Below are positions 31,374-44,110 of a stretch of 64,000 nt of DNA, piece by piece (within the stretch, counting starts at the first letter, position 1; each line of letters begins with the position of its first letter). Location: contig OZ007581.1 of NCBI GenBank assembly GCA_963931925.1, forward strand, positions 13,512,162-13,576,161. The letters run 5' to 3'. The notes beneath the pieces were generated by a model. That model was not told where the DNA came from, did not search any database, and saw only the letters and a list, made by a program, of their open reading frames with translations. This DNA comes from Onchidella celtica. Lineage: Eukaryota > Mollusca > Gastropoda > Systellommatophora > Onchidiidae. The position numbers were made by a program, and so were the translations under genes.

Positions 31374-34284
31374 CACTCGTTCGCTCTCTCTCTCTTTCTC
31401 ATCGTCTCTTTCTCCTCTCCTCCTATCTCCCCCGTCTCTCTATACCTACACTTTAAATATTTTCACACAGAATGCTGAACGGTTGACTACCGCTGATTTC
31501 ATACTCGGCCTCCCCCTCTCCCACGCATAAGCCTCTCGATACATGTATTTTTCAAGCATAGTTCAGATTGTTTCGTTAGTTTTAGTTTGGATGCAACTAA
31601 TAGTTTCAAAATACTATGAGATAATGTTCTGAAACGAAAGTAACACATGCATTATGTCGAACCTTCCATACGGCTAAAATGGCACTAATACTGATCGCAG
31701 GTGTTGGAGTTAGAGACAAGATAGGCACTGTTGTCTCTGCCTATGTACTTTAATTTATTATTATTATTATTATTTTAATCTGAAGCATGAACATACTAAT
31801 TTTTCTTGGAGTCTTTGACTATATAATACATAAATTTCTCTGTTTCATACCCAGGAAGGAATAGATCTATATTATGTATTAGATTTTGATATTAGTTGAG
31901 CATTACTGACGAAAATTATTAAATGGCTATATTTTCTGTCACCGGCTGATTATACACTTACTACTTTGACAATAATTGGCTCTTCTCCATAGTTTAGATT
32001 TTTCCATCGGCCAGTTTAGGCTGACAAGTGGAGAACAGAATCTTCAGCGATTTATATTTCCTTTTGTGATGGCCAACTGGCATAGAATGATGATGGCTTG
32101 ATTTAAACCTCCCCCCCCCCCCCACCCATAAAGTTCACCATATTTATAGCTTATATGATAAATACATTGTGTAACTCGTATAACTGATAAAGGGAATGAA
32201 TCCGGGGAAAAGCCCTATTTGAAGGGAAAAAAAGCTATTAACTCCCTTTTATTAAACAAAAAAATATACTCGTTCTCTGCTGTTTTATCTTATTCTGTTA
32301 CTTTTTGAAGCCTAGTAAAATGTGTGTACCAGTAAAAGATAAATAAAAAATAGGGGCACAACAAGTACAGATCGAGCTCCTTCAGAAAACTAATCAATCT
32401 AACAATGTTGATGTTGTCGCCTCCCAGCTGGTAACCCCACAGAAGTCCAACACTTAGGAATGATGTCAAGTTCGCACATTGGAATGACATTGTTCCTATG
32501 TAGATCCTCTGGTTATGACATTGTGCTGACATCAGTTTGATGTAGGGAATCCAGCCCTATGGTAATCCTACTAACCGTACAGAAATCCCATACAATGTAT
32601 CGTAAAAAAATGGAACGACCTATTTCCACTTTGAATATTCGCATGTTCTATGAAACTTACAGTTACACACATAAATTCACATATGTAGATAGCACATGTT
32701 TTATCTAATGCCCAGTTTTAATTTGTGGCTGATTGACGAAACAACATTCTGTTTCAAGGCAGACACCCGGGGGAAATGACGCCTGGTTTCTGGATGGAAA
32801 TAACGGCTGTGGCAGTACATTTCGCTTTTTCATGGTACGGCTGAAAAAGGTTGGAATTTTTTTGCACATATCAGTGGCCGTATGCATGAACTTGATGTAA
32901 ATCCATCCGTTTTGCATTATGGTACAGGCTTAGTGGTGCATGCGGCCACCTAGGTGTAAACTCAAATTTAGTCGGTATGCATGAACAAAAGTTACACCAA
33001 CCCCTCCCTATGTATCCATTGCTGCTTACTGCTGTAACAAAAAATGTCATTATGCATGCACAGAACTTGTGTCTGCCAATCCCAGCCACTTGACATTGTG
33101 ACAAATTCACTCATGCCTATGTAAAATGATGTAAACAAAGCGGAGGATGCTGACTGTGAGATTAATAGTGCGTACACTTTGGCATTCATTGTAGCATGTT
33201 TTTGCTCTTGTCATCTCATCGTTTGAAGTGGAGAACACAAAGAAAGTAACTAATATTTTGTCAAACAATATTGTCATTTTGTGAAGTGGAAACTTTTTTG
33301 TTGGTTTTGTTTTAGTTCAAATTATGAGGAAAATTTCTTTCTTCCTCTCATCCACACTTCTTGAAAACATTAAACCCACGTTGGAGACAACATCAGCGAT
33401 GGATTTCAAAGTTTTATTTTCATTAGTAACAGAATGTTGCGCCTTGCAAAGTAGAATTAGGCGCTTCCCTATCTTTTCTTAATCTTAGGCAGATGTTTAT
33501 CGAATTTCGGATTCAATACGTTGAGTCAATTATGCAATTTGCGCAAGTTACAAACCACTTTACACGTAAGCATGTAGGCTTACGCAAAGTTCTGGCATGC
33601 CGAGTAGTGTTTTGGACCGATGCGTTGGGCCTATCCACCATGTAAGCAGTTATGTACTGTTCTTGGATCATTAAATTACAGCATGGCGAGACTCATTTTA
33701 CAATCAGATTTTGTGCAAATGGAATAATTATTGTAGATGTAAGCACTTACAAAATGTATAAAGGGTCCATTTTAGTATTTTATATTTATACAAGCGTAAA
33801 AGCCGCACTCCGCGCGACCTCCAACTGCTGCCCTGTTAAGCCCCATCACTTTCTACTCTCTGTACCATGTATTCCTTCCTGTCTTCTAACTTCAACGCTA
33901 GCATGCTGATTAGTTTACATCAGCCGGCATGAAGTGTTCACACCGTGGGTCATGTGTTCATGAAAAAAATGGGATCGGAGGAGAGCAGTCAACGACCCAA
34001 AGCAAACTCATCAAAATTGAAAAACAGAACCAATAAAACAATCCAAACTTCAATGCACCTTCCACGGTATTTGAAACCTACATAGAAAATTTGGTTACTG
34101 TGGGTGGCCTAATAAAAAAAGCCCTTTGCATTAAAAGGTGGAGAATTTGTGCATAACATATATATATATAGATTTATTCATTTTTTGATGAATGCCAATT
34201 TCATTTCGAAGACTTATCACTTTAGTTTTTTCTCCATCCAACTGACAAATTGCTTTTATTTCTCCATAATGATTATTGTGAGTT
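30836..34284. other. No gene recognised; CT microsatellite and possible small repeats
   Basis: Holds a G-run near 31252-31262, a CT-rich tract (31326-31440), a C-run at 32110-32123 and, at 32875-33065, two direct copies of a GTATGCATGAAC word in a stretch resembling a small transposon. An 80-codon minus ORF (32290-32532) is unrecognised. It ends at the join to copy 2. Confidence 0.4.
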
Positions 34285-36786
34285 GGTCGTTGCAAGTTTT
34301 GAGTTTGTGAGCGCATTTGAAAAATCTGTTCTCCAAGATATTTTTTTTTCATTATTCTTATTCGGTACATATTTGAAAATGTACAATTCGGAAAAAGTCT
34401 GAGCTACATGTGCAACTGGCTCATGCCTTTCATTTTCTGTTACGTTTTTTTGTCTGAACAGATATTTATTCATATATTATTTCCATTTTCAAATGTGGAA
34501 GAGATAAGATTGTGAAGTGTGCTTAGCCCTTGCCTTCGGAATGGTATCTATTTGGTATCGATTTTGATTCCCTTAATACTAAATGATGATGTCATTCCCA
34601 AGTCATGTGGACATTTAAAAACAAGAAAACAAAACTAGGCCTATAGGGGAAAAAAGGGGTGATGAGGAAAATGTAAATGTAGAGAAAGAAGATGGAGAGG
34701 AAGGATTATTCAGAAATAAGTATTGATTTCGTTATCATATTCAATCAAGTTATTGCCAATTGATTATTTAAGTAGTATCGATTCCCACTTCCGGTTTGTA
34801 ATAAAAACCAAGATAGTGTCAAGGGCAAAGGTAGATAATCATGTTCTTGAGTTGTTAATATTTTGAAAGTGCAAAATTTTGAAGCCTGTATATTAACAGG
34901 CGCATATCTTCAAAGAATAATGATAAACCCACTCGTTTGAATGAAAAGAAGACGTTTTGAGTAAGGTTAATAAAGAAATAAATTTAATATATGATTTTAT
35001 GCATAATGAGGTCAAACCCATAACGGCAGACAATGTGTGGATTGTGTGTCATATAAGAAAACCCAAAATTTATTTATAGTACAGAACAGCCACTTTGGGG
35101 AAACCCGGGTGGTTACTGGCTCCTGCTTCCATGTAGCGTTGAGGTCGACGGTCGACCAAGGTACTCGCACGGTTAGTCACGCCCAACTGACCTGTAATAT
35201 AGCCTAGGATCTGGCGAGTTTCCTCCCTTAAGACGCTGCTGAGGGACTGAGTGCTGGGGTGGAGTTTGGTCGGGGGTAGGCCGGACAAAACATACGGATT
35301 AGAACCTACTTCCTTAGATCTTAAGGGGCAACTGGTACTTTAGGGTATTAGACTTTGGATCGTCCATGTCATGGGAAAAGTGCTCTCGCAACCACATAGT
35401 CAAACGGCATACCTAGTGTAGCTAAGTAGGGTAATGTGTGCTGGAGTCCCCGTGCCACTTTTTTTTTTCCTTTCTTAAAATTTCCTGAGCAACAATCACT
35501 TCACAAATAAGTCTGCTGTCTTGTGAGCATTTTTATTTTTAATGCTTAGGTGGATGCGGAGCAGAAACTCAGCTGTGCTTTGTTAAACCTTTTATTTGGT
35601 GGGGTTGGGGGTGGGGGATTTATCTCTTGTGAATGCCAGGGTAGTCTTACGTCATTAAACCTGACTCTTGGAAGACAAGACATGGATATTTCAACACCCC
35701 TTCAAGGAAGTTTAAAGAGGGTGTCATGTATCATTTGATTTACACATTGGGCACACATTTCATATTGTAAATGTTAACCGCCGAGCTGGGCTATCCCCTG
35801 CAAACCTCACCCCCTCACGGACGCTCCTTCCGACGTTTGGATCACCACTATGATTAGGTGGATAATAATCATAAATGCCGAGAGACACTTTTAAATGGAC
35901 TTAACCCAGCCCTAAACAGAATCCATACCTTGCACCTCCCCCCCCCCCCATAGTCTTGTCTTTGTGATAATCCCTATTGAGTGACACCCATTGGAACACC
36001 TCCTTAGTTTGATGTAATCTGAGAAAAATTTCAGTTTTAGACGGGGATGAAAAAAACTGCAATAATACATATTATAGCTATGCCAAAAATAGCGACTGAC
36101 AGTGGACTTTATCTGGGGATGTGGAATATACACTGAGCATGCAATGTTTTTCAGTCTGTTCAAATTATAGTTTGACCTCGCCTTTAGAGAGATTTTATTA
36201 ACTCATTGACTCCCCTAAGCCGGATTTTTTGCTGCTCAAGCCGCCACCAAGGTCTATCCCCAAGCCGGATTTCCCGGCTCGGAATTAAAAACTTAATTTG
36301 CGAAGCTACCAATTGTTGCAACGAAGTATAGGCCTGCTTTTGCCCATGCGCGAGCTTGGCTTTCCTGTTCCTTCCGCGAAATGTAAACAGTGAATGGCAT
36401 ACCATGTTGAAATCATAGACCTTATAGATAGACTGGTAGGTGGCGGCTGACCGAGGCCGCTATGCGATCATGCAGCCATTGACTTTGTAAGGCAACATCA
36501 CTCGCGGTGCAACGGGGGACCGATGAATGAGAATATTATGCTACTTGACCTAGATCTTCTAGATCTAGTCTAGATCTAGATCTAGATCTAGATAGACTCA
36601 CAGACTGACTGGTACGTGGTGGCTGTACAGTATGTAATTTTTTGTAAGCCTACAGAAAGTTAAATCTTTGAGTTTGAGTGAGTGATCTAGACTTGGATAC
36701 ATGGTAAAACCCTTGAACAACAACAAAAAATAAAGATCTGGATAGCATAAGCCACTGCTGACCTTCATTTGTCTTTACAAATAACA
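34285..36786. other. Copy 2 of 1-2499: non-coding, with R4a and CTAGAT cluster
   Basis: Same content as 1-2499, with R4a' at 35903-36199 and a longer CTAGAT/AGATCT run at 36552-36592. It ends at the A preceding the Helitron. Seven bases (AATAACA) immediately before the Helitron are absent in copy 1. Confidence 0.8.
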
Positions 36787-37429
36787 TCATATTATAATAA
36801 ACCTAGGCCCAAAATGTTTAGATCGTATAGACTCTTAAACCACACAAGATACAGTTATGAAACTTCCCATATAAATGGTATTTTGGCTGAAGATTTGCAT
36901 GGGCATATTTATTTTCACAGCAAATCAATGGTTTTGCGAGAATTTGATAAAAACAATATGATAATAAAAGATAATTAACAAAAAAAAATATCAAGGTCGC
37001 TACGATTACTTTACGATCATTTCCGGGTCAATCTCCAATGCCGACATTTTTTTTTGCGCCTTTTTTTTTTCGTTCTGTCAGTTAAGAATTTCTTCCACAG
37101 TTAGAAAATTTACAGCCTGTCCTTGCCGTTGCTCAAAATATACTGTAAAAAATCACACAAAGTATTTTTGAGTTTTTATTCTGACATTGTTTTGACATAA
37201 TGCGAAGGAAGTGCGATTAAAGTTACCGAGTCTTGCCATTTAAATTATGGCCTCCTCTTGATTCAGCTTTGGCTTCTCAAACTAATTAACCGGCCAAGCG
37301 GATGTCAAACTTTGTAAACAAAACAAAGCAAGGGACAGTTCAGTTGGTTGAAGTTGGAAAGAGGATAGAAATGAAATCGTGGGCTTAAAACTCGACGTGG
37401 TTTAGAAAGTTTTAGATCTAAAAAACAAA

Positions 37430-37655
37430 GCGAAGGACACAATTTGAGTACTTAAACTGTGTTAAAGGAATTCAAGTGTAAAGTTGGAAAAGGAAAATGG
37501 TCTAGAAGGAAGCGTGGACTTGCAACTTAACTTTCAACGGTTGGAAAAGTGAAATGGTCTAGAGAAGAAATTAAAGCGTGGACTTGCAACTTCACGTGTT
37601 TAGGTTAAAGTGAGAGACACAAATTGCGTACTTACACTGTGTGGTAATAGGACTA
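37430..37655. repeat. Imperfect direct repeats in the Helitron 5' region
   Basis: GTTGGAAAAG(G/T)GAAATGGTC-type and GCGTGGACTTGCAACTT blocks occur twice, and a GACACAA(A)TT...GTACTTA...ACTGTGT block brackets them. The function is unknown. Confidence 0.6.
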
Positions 37656-37698
37656 CATCTCTATTTCTTATCATGGTCGTGCAATACTCGCATAAATA

Positions 37699-38841
37699 AT
37701 GCCACCCAAAAAGAACAGGCTAACCCCCAAAACCCCGGGTAAACGGAAAAAACAATGCAACAATGACATAGGTCTGGTGAAGTAGACCCACCACGACTTA
37801 CCCGACAAATAACTACAACTAGATCTACGATCACTGCCGGTACGTCTACAGATAATCCTCCCAATCCCTCAACGATTGCCGCCTCTACGTCTACCTCAAA
37901 GTCAAAGGTCGCCACCCGCTCTGCCTCTACGTCTACAGGTTATCGTTCCAATACCTCAACGATTGCCACCCGCTCTGCCTCTACGTCTACAGGTTATCCT
38001 TCCAATACTAATACCTCAACAATCGCCACCCGCTCTGCCTCTACATCTACAGGTTATCATTCCAATCCCCCAACAGTCGCCGTCCCCTCTGCCTCTACAT
38101 CTGCAGATTATCCTTCCAATCCAGCTTTGCCAACAACTGTTAATGTGACTAAGAAAATTACTCAGAAAAGAAAAGGAGAATTGTTTTACTGTCTTGCATG
38201 TAACGCAGACTCTTTTCAGGAAACACATGCACATCTTCAACAGTTGAATATAAAGCACTCATGTGGCGCTCCCATCATTTCCTGCGACTACTGTAGAGCA
38301 CTAAGATGGCCATCGGAAAAGAACACTTTCTGTTGCCAAAATGGAAAAATTAAAATTGATTTGCCTCCGCCACCTCCACCAAGCCTTGCAAAATATTATG
38401 CTTTAGATGTTAAACCAAACTGTGTTGAGCAAAGCAGATCTTACAACAATGCTTTAGCCTTAGCATCTTTAGGATGTGACGAAATTCGACAGCCAGGTTT
38501 TAATCCTAACTTCACAGTCCAGGGCAAATTATGCCATAGATTAGGATCTTTATTGCCACCTCCTCCGGGCTCAACTAATGAACCAAAATATGCACAGCTT
38601 TATTTTGTCGACACCACTATCAACACCAGCAATGAAACATTGGACAAGGTCATTCTTAAGGATCTTCAACAGGAGATGAAAAAATGTAATTCCTATGTAG
38701 GCCCTACGGTCCTTCCAATCAGCACTTGATATTTGCTCGGAACTTGATGAACTACAGATTGTGCTATATGCCGACAAGAAAAAGACACCGGATAAACGAC
38801 AATGTTGTGTATCCTTAAGTCCTGTTGTAAAAAGTGAGTAA
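37699..38841 (+). pseudogene. Helitron Rep/helicase N-terminal fragment, frameshifted
   Basis: Frame 1 begins ATG at 37699 (MPPKKNRLTPKTPGKRKKQ, a basic start usual for Helitron proteins) and stops at 37783. The next frame is open from about 37767 to the stop at 38729 and contains a Cys-rich block (CLACNADSFQ ... CGAPIISCDYCRALRW), CCQNGKIKIDLPPPPPPS, RSYNNALALASLG, and GKLCHRLGSLLPPP. After a further frame change, LDICSELDELQIVLYADKK runs to a TAA at 38841. These blocks match the conserved region upstream of the HUH Rep domain in eukaryotic Helitron proteins. The nuclease and helicase, about 1000 further residues, are missing. Confidence 0.82.
37842..38124 (+). repeat. In-frame 54 bp minisatellite inside the Helitron gene
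   Basis: About four units of 54-60 bp (18-20 codons) encode a Ser/Thr-rich repeat of type TRSASTSTGY-SNTSTIA. All units keep the reading frame of the downstream Cys-rich region. The minisatellite lies between the basic N-terminus and the first Cys pair. Confidence 0.85.
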
Positions 38842-38961
38842 AATGTTTCCTTACTTTAAACTTCAGTACATGAATGTATTAAGTTTCTTCCTTTCTGTCT
38901 TTCCTGTACACCAAATGATTACTTTCGTAATACCCGTTCGTAGAACGGGTTCATGGTCTAG

Positions 38962-39092
38962 TAATTATAATTAGGCCTAGACCATTATATCTAGATCTAG
39001 GTAGATCTATATTGATTTGTCAACACAATAATATAGGTAGATCTAGATCTAGATCTACCTAGCTAGAATCTAGATCTAGTAAAAGAGCTTTT
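38962..39092. other. Copy 2 CTAGAT-rich region with the 26 bp palindrome
   Basis: Equivalent to about 2500-2634. The palindrome is at 39035-39060. Confidence 0.8.
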
Positions 39093-39824
39093 CGCTCACC
39101 CTGCGCGCTACCTGTAAAGCCCGCTGTGCCGCTATACGATGACCACATATATATATGCTGTCCATGTGGTTCGGTTTTTATTGATCGGTTGAAAACATTC
39201 GCTGCTGGTGCTATGCCTTAGCACGCTTGATTTGATTAATCAGCAAAACCTTAGTCTGTCAGTCTCTAACCAATGATCTGACTTATGATTCCAAACTGAC
39301 AGCTGTAGTTTTCATGAGAACGAAGCATGATAACTAGCCACGCCCTCCCAACCCCCGACACAAATTGTTTCATCCTGATATGCATTGCATTATATACTAA
39401 TAAACCAATGTGGGCATTTGGGGCAAAGATGATTTCAGAGCTTGTTTCTGATTGGTTCTTAGATACAGACAACTCCAGATGATGGTCAGCTTGTGAGAAA
39501 ATGAGATAATATTGCAAATTTGTTGAGCAACAGTTCGCATGTCAATGTTATGTCTTTTGAAAGTGTGGGGGGAGCCTTTGAAAGCGTAGTTTTTGTGATT
39601 CCAACCAGTGGTTCACTGGTTAACATGTCCATGTCACAATGCCTTTGATTTAAAAGAGATACATTGAACAATAAGATGATGGTTACGTCTCAAAAAGGTC
39701 AGTGACCCGACGCGTGAAAGTTGTGCGTGGCGTGGTCAGCTTGACCTTGCCGACTTTTGCCGCCCGTGCGGCGTGAGCGCTTGTGAGTCAATACCGACAT
39801 TTGCCGCCCTGCGCAGCGTGAGGG
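39093..39824. mobile_element. piggyBac-derived element A, copy 2
   Basis: Same termini and body as 2635-3367, with scattered substitutions and a short AT-repeat difference near 39148-39154. Confidence 0.75.
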
Positions 39825-39911
39825 TAAAGTTAATGCGGGGCCTCCGACAGTGAATCATTCACGTTTGGACTTTTTTTCCCTTTTTTTGGTAATTTCGAAA
39901 GACGTATTCAA

Positions 39912-40743
39912 CGCTCACCCTGACCGACACTCAAGGCTCGGTGTCCGGTGAGTGGCCTTACTCATGGATAATCGTGCCTGGGTCGCACTGACCCTTACCG
40001 AGTTACGATGACCACAACACTGCTGTCCACATAGCTTTTTATTGATCGGTATAAAAACATTCGCTGCTATGATCACGCTTGATAATGGATTAACCAACGA
40101 AGCCTCTGTCTGTAAGTCTCTAACCAATAATCTAACTTGACAGCTGTAGTTTTCATGAGAACATCCCCCAGGCCCTAAACAAATGGTTTTATCCTGACAC
40201 ACATACTAATGAACCAATGTGACGAAAATTAATATCATAAAAACCACAGAAAAACTGTGGGCTTCGCAACATACAACCTTTTCTTTTTGCCTAATTTTGA
40301 CTAATGAACCAATGTGTGCATTTGGGGCAAAGATCGTTTCAGAGCTTGTTTCTGATTGGTTCTTAGATAAAGACAACTCTAGATGATGGTCAGCTTGTGA
40401 GAAAATGAGATAATATTGCAGATTTATTGAACAGCAGTTTTGCATGTCGATGTTCTATTCTATTGATAGCATGAGGAGAGCCTTTGAAAGCTTAGTCTTT
40501 GTGATTCAGACCAGTAGTTCACTGGTTAATATGTCCTTGTCACAATGCCTTTGATTTAGAAGAGATACAGTGAGCAATAAGACGGTAGTTACGTCTCAAA
40601 ATCAAAGAGGTCAGTGACCCGACCCATGAAAATCCGGCTTGTGCGCTGTGTGGTCAGCTTGACCTTGCCAACTTTGTCTGCCCGTGCAGAGTGAGTGCAT
40701 AGAAAGTTGATACCGACATATGCCGCCCTTCACAGGGTGAGGG
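39912..40743. mobile_element. piggyBac-derived element B, copy 2
   Basis: Equivalent to 3455-4286 and of the same length (832 bp). It is followed by TTAA at 40744-40747. Confidence 0.75.
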
Positions 40744-41245
40744 TTAAGAACTGATAAATTTTTGAAAGTAAATTAAAGGGAGGCGAGGATTGGGTGGGGA
40801 TATGGATGTGATTCGATACATGGTGACCTGGTGAAAGTTATGAGGACCTCTTAAGGCAACAATGTTTAGTTTAGTGCAAAATGCCTGATCACATTTATAT
40901 AAATGTATTTGAAGGCTCTTTCAAATTTAAATGCCTTCTTTTATATATAATGCATACAGTTATCACTACTTTAACATACAGAATATTATTTTTTGGTAAG
41001 CTCTTGAAGTTAACTTTTCAATTAAATTCAACCCAGACAACAACATTCAGTTATCATCAAACATTGTCATATTTCCATTAAATATCAGTATCTCTGAAAA
41101 CTTAGCCTATGACATTGGCCTGAGCCTAAGAGCCCGAAAGTTAAGAGGCTTTGAAAATGACAAAGTGATGTATATTATGTGAGTGGCACAATGTCATATG
41201 TGGGTTGTTACAGAAAATGACGTCAGTTGAGCTCCACGGTCTTAA

Positions 41246-42004
41246 CGCTCATCCTGCGCGCTACCCGTAAAGCCCGCTGCCCAGTCAGTGACCTTACTCA
41301 CGGAGAATCTTATCTGGGGTCACTGACCCGTGCCGCTAGACGATGACCACATACGCTGTCCACGTGGTTCGGTTTTTATTGATCGGTATGAAAACATTCG
41401 CTGCTATGCCTTATCACGCTTGATAATGAATTAACCAGCAAAACCTTAGTCTGTCAGTTTCTAACCAATGATCTGACTTACGATTCCAAAGGGACAGCTG
41501 TAGTTTTCGTGAGAACGAAGCATGATAACTAGCCAAGCCCTACACAAATGGTTTCATCCTGATTGACACGCTAATAAACCAATGTGGGCATATGGGGCAA
41601 AGATTATTTCAGAGCTTGTTTCTGATTGGTTCTTAGATACAGACAACTCCAGATGGTGGTCAGCTTGTGAGAAAATGAGATAATATTGCAAATTTGTTGA
41701 GCAACAGTTCGCATGTCAATGTAACATCTTTTGAAAGTGTGGGGAGAGCCTTTGAAAGCTTAGTTTTTGTGATTCCAACCAGTGGTTCACTGGTTAACAT
41801 GTCCATATCACAATGCGTTTGATTTAGAAGAGATACAGTGAACAATAACACGGTGGTTACGTCTCAAAAAGGTCAGTGACCTGATGAGTGAAAATACGGC
41901 TTGCGCGTGGCGCGGTCAGCTTGACTTTCCCGACTTTTGTCACCCGTGCGGCGTGAGCGCTTGCGAGTCAGTACCGGCAATTGCCGCCCCTCGCAGGGTG
42001 AGGG
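41246..42004. mobile_element. piggyBac-derived element C, copy 2
   Basis: Equivalent to 4786-5544 and of the same length (759 bp), with TTAA on both sides (41242-41245 and 42005-42008). Confidence 0.85.
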
Positions 42005-42649
42005 TTAACAGTTGAAAATCATATCAAAGTCAAAAGTAAACCCAAAAAAAATGTCTTTTGCTAAACATTCAAAATTCTTATCTTGGTCCACAATGGTTAT
42101 CAAAGAATTCGGCATGTTATGTGATCCTTTCTGCAGCATTACTCTTATTGAAGTAACAGAACACATATATAATACATTCCACCAGGTTACACTGTTGTTC
42201 ACATCATAAATAAGTCCATAACTATGGCACCTAATCAAACATCGCCATAGATCAATAACGTAGTCTCTGAAATCACTAAATCCTTGACTGCACTGCAATC
42301 TTTAAAAAACTGATTCACTTCAGAGTAAATCGCAATCAAGACGTCAGTGTTAGGGGCTTCGATCAAGTTTGGACATAATTAATTTTTTCCACTTCGGGAA
42401 AAAAAACCAGCATGATTCAGAAAAACACTTGCAGAGAAAAAAGTATTGATAGTGAAGTAAAATGTTAGACATCAAATAAAAGAGAATTGAATGTAGGGTA
42501 CAATATAAATCGGCGATACTTCCAAACGCGTTTTTCACAGGAGCCGATAAATGGGGTATAAGTCCTGAAAGAGTTCAAAAACATGTACACCTCTGCATAT
42601 ATAATAAAATTATAATATTTTTTATTACACATGCTGGGAAACATAAGAT

Positions 42650-43020
42650 AGACTGGACCCAGTTCAGAACAGAATCCAAACTTTGGACGTCTCATACCTT
42701 GCATTCCCTTTCTCACGGGCGATCGTATTAGTCTTGTTCTCGTAATATCCCTGTTGAGTGAAAACCAGCCATTGGAATGCCTCCTTAACTTGCTCTAATC
42801 TGAGATAGATTTCAGTTTTAGACAGGGATGGACCTTAAAACTGAAATTCTAAGCCTAGTCGCTCAAGTCCAATACTTGAATGCTCTGACAATAATACACA
42901 TCTACGCCAAAATAGCGACTGACAGTGGATTTTTCCTGGGAATGTAGAATAACTGGGCATGCAATGTATTTCAGTCTGTTCAAATTAATAGTTTGACCTT
43001 ACCCTTAGAGAGATTTTACT
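42650..43020. repeat. Local repeat R4b, copy 2
   Basis: Equivalent to 6190-6560, with few substitutions. The stretch 42009-42649 before it matches 5549-6189 and holds nothing further. Confidence 0.75.
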
Positions 43021-43246
43021 CACACATCATATCCTCTTTTTCTCTTTCTTCTTTCTTTTGGTAGCCCTCTTGCGGTCAGATTTTGTTCATACTGAGATGT
43101 TTACCGGTATCATAAACGGAAATTTGCGTTGTCTCCGTCTTTTGTTTCTTGGTGAGATAACCAACCAATAAGAGACTTGAAATTTCATGTATTTTTTAGT
43201 TTGATTTTATTTTGTTCTTTATTCTGCCTTTGTAAAAGTCATATTT

Positions 43247-43993
43247 TACAGGGTGTCCATGGAAGTTTGAAAGTGGAAATGGTTGGGATTTTTGATGCAT
43301 GGTAAGAACAGTGGGAAACTGGTTCGATAAGAACACGTGTGGTCGGAAAAATGGAAACTAGGAGGAAAAGTATGCACAAATTAGGCCTACAGCAAATTGT
43401 GGAACTAGAAAAGTAAGTCTGGAAATGAGAATAAGGGTAGTTTTGGTTGTGGCCGCCTCCTTCAAACTTCATGATTTTGAGCTTTTTTTTGAGTGGGTTG
43501 ATGTTCCAGTCTGTCTCATTTACAGATTTGTAGAACGTGCAGTTCTCTCTGCCTCTCCACTTACCGAATCCACTGACATGCAGAATACTGTGTCAAATCC
43601 ACCCAGACCTGGGGAAGATGGCAGACGAAGCGACGAGGCCGCCCTTTGGTACAAGTGCCGATTCCACCTCCTTGCAGTAGGCTATCTGTAGCCGCTTAAT
43701 GTTCCAGGTGAAATGTGGTTGAGTTGAGCAGAGTATTGGGACATTTCCATCCCATTTATAAGGGCGTGGGCTAAAGTGCATTTAGGCCCCCATATTTCTG
43801 CGCCACCATGTTCCGCCATTCCCAGAGCGAAACCAAATCCCTCCGTAATAGTTCATTTTCCAAACTGTGGGGGCTTATGGATCTGCACAAAGATATATGA
43901 ATTTAGGAAAGGTCGTTTGGAGGGGGGGGGGGTCACAGACGGGCGAAGTAATCTCCTATAGGGATGTTGGTGTTTTTTTTTTACAGTAAATGC
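43247..43993. repeat. Dispersed repeat R1a, copy 2
   Basis: Equivalent to 6787-7533, with a shorter poly-G tract. Its last ~345 bases are repeated at 47384-47729 because of the 516 bp local duplication. Confidence 0.75.
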
Positions 43994-44110
43994 CTGGCTC
44001 AACAATTCCTTGCCTAGAATTCCAGCTAAAGGCACATGGCTTTTCCTTTTGTGGACCGTGTGAAAATATCAAATGATTTTTTAAATAAAATTGGGAGGTG
44101 CACACTTGAC

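Larger units (their letters stand above)
1..34284. repeat. Copy 1 of a ~34.3 kb direct duplication
   Basis: The first bases of the window recur at 34285 in the same orientation, and the match continues through the window. Paired landmarks show the offset growing stepwise: 34284 near the left end, 36457-36460 after the Helitron in copy 2, about 40195-40205 after the retrotransposon and local duplication. The left boundary lies at or before base 1, so the unit length is inferred from the offset. In the first ~640 aligned bases I count five substitutions. The arrangement can be a true tandem segmental duplication or two haplotypes placed end to end by the assembler. Confidence 0.95.
36787..38961 (+). 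mobile_element. Helitron, internally deleted, present only in copy 2
   Basis: The element starts TC after a host A and ends CTAG before a host T, as Helitrons do, and creates no target duplication. Just before the end is the diagnostic hairpin: stems ACCCGTTC (38932-38939) and GAACGGGT (38943-38950) around loop GTA, seven bases upstream of CTAG. Copy 1 has the unoccupied site (TTTACA/TAATTATAATT at about 2496). Internally it carries the N-terminal part of a Rep/helicase gene but no HUH nuclease or helicase. The 5' boundary is uncertain by about 7 bases, because copy 1 lacks AATAACA. Confidence 0.85.

Noticed and set aside
37661..37915. 84-codon minus-strand ORF within the Helitron
   Set aside because: It is antisense to the in-frame minisatellite and basic N-terminus of the Helitron gene.
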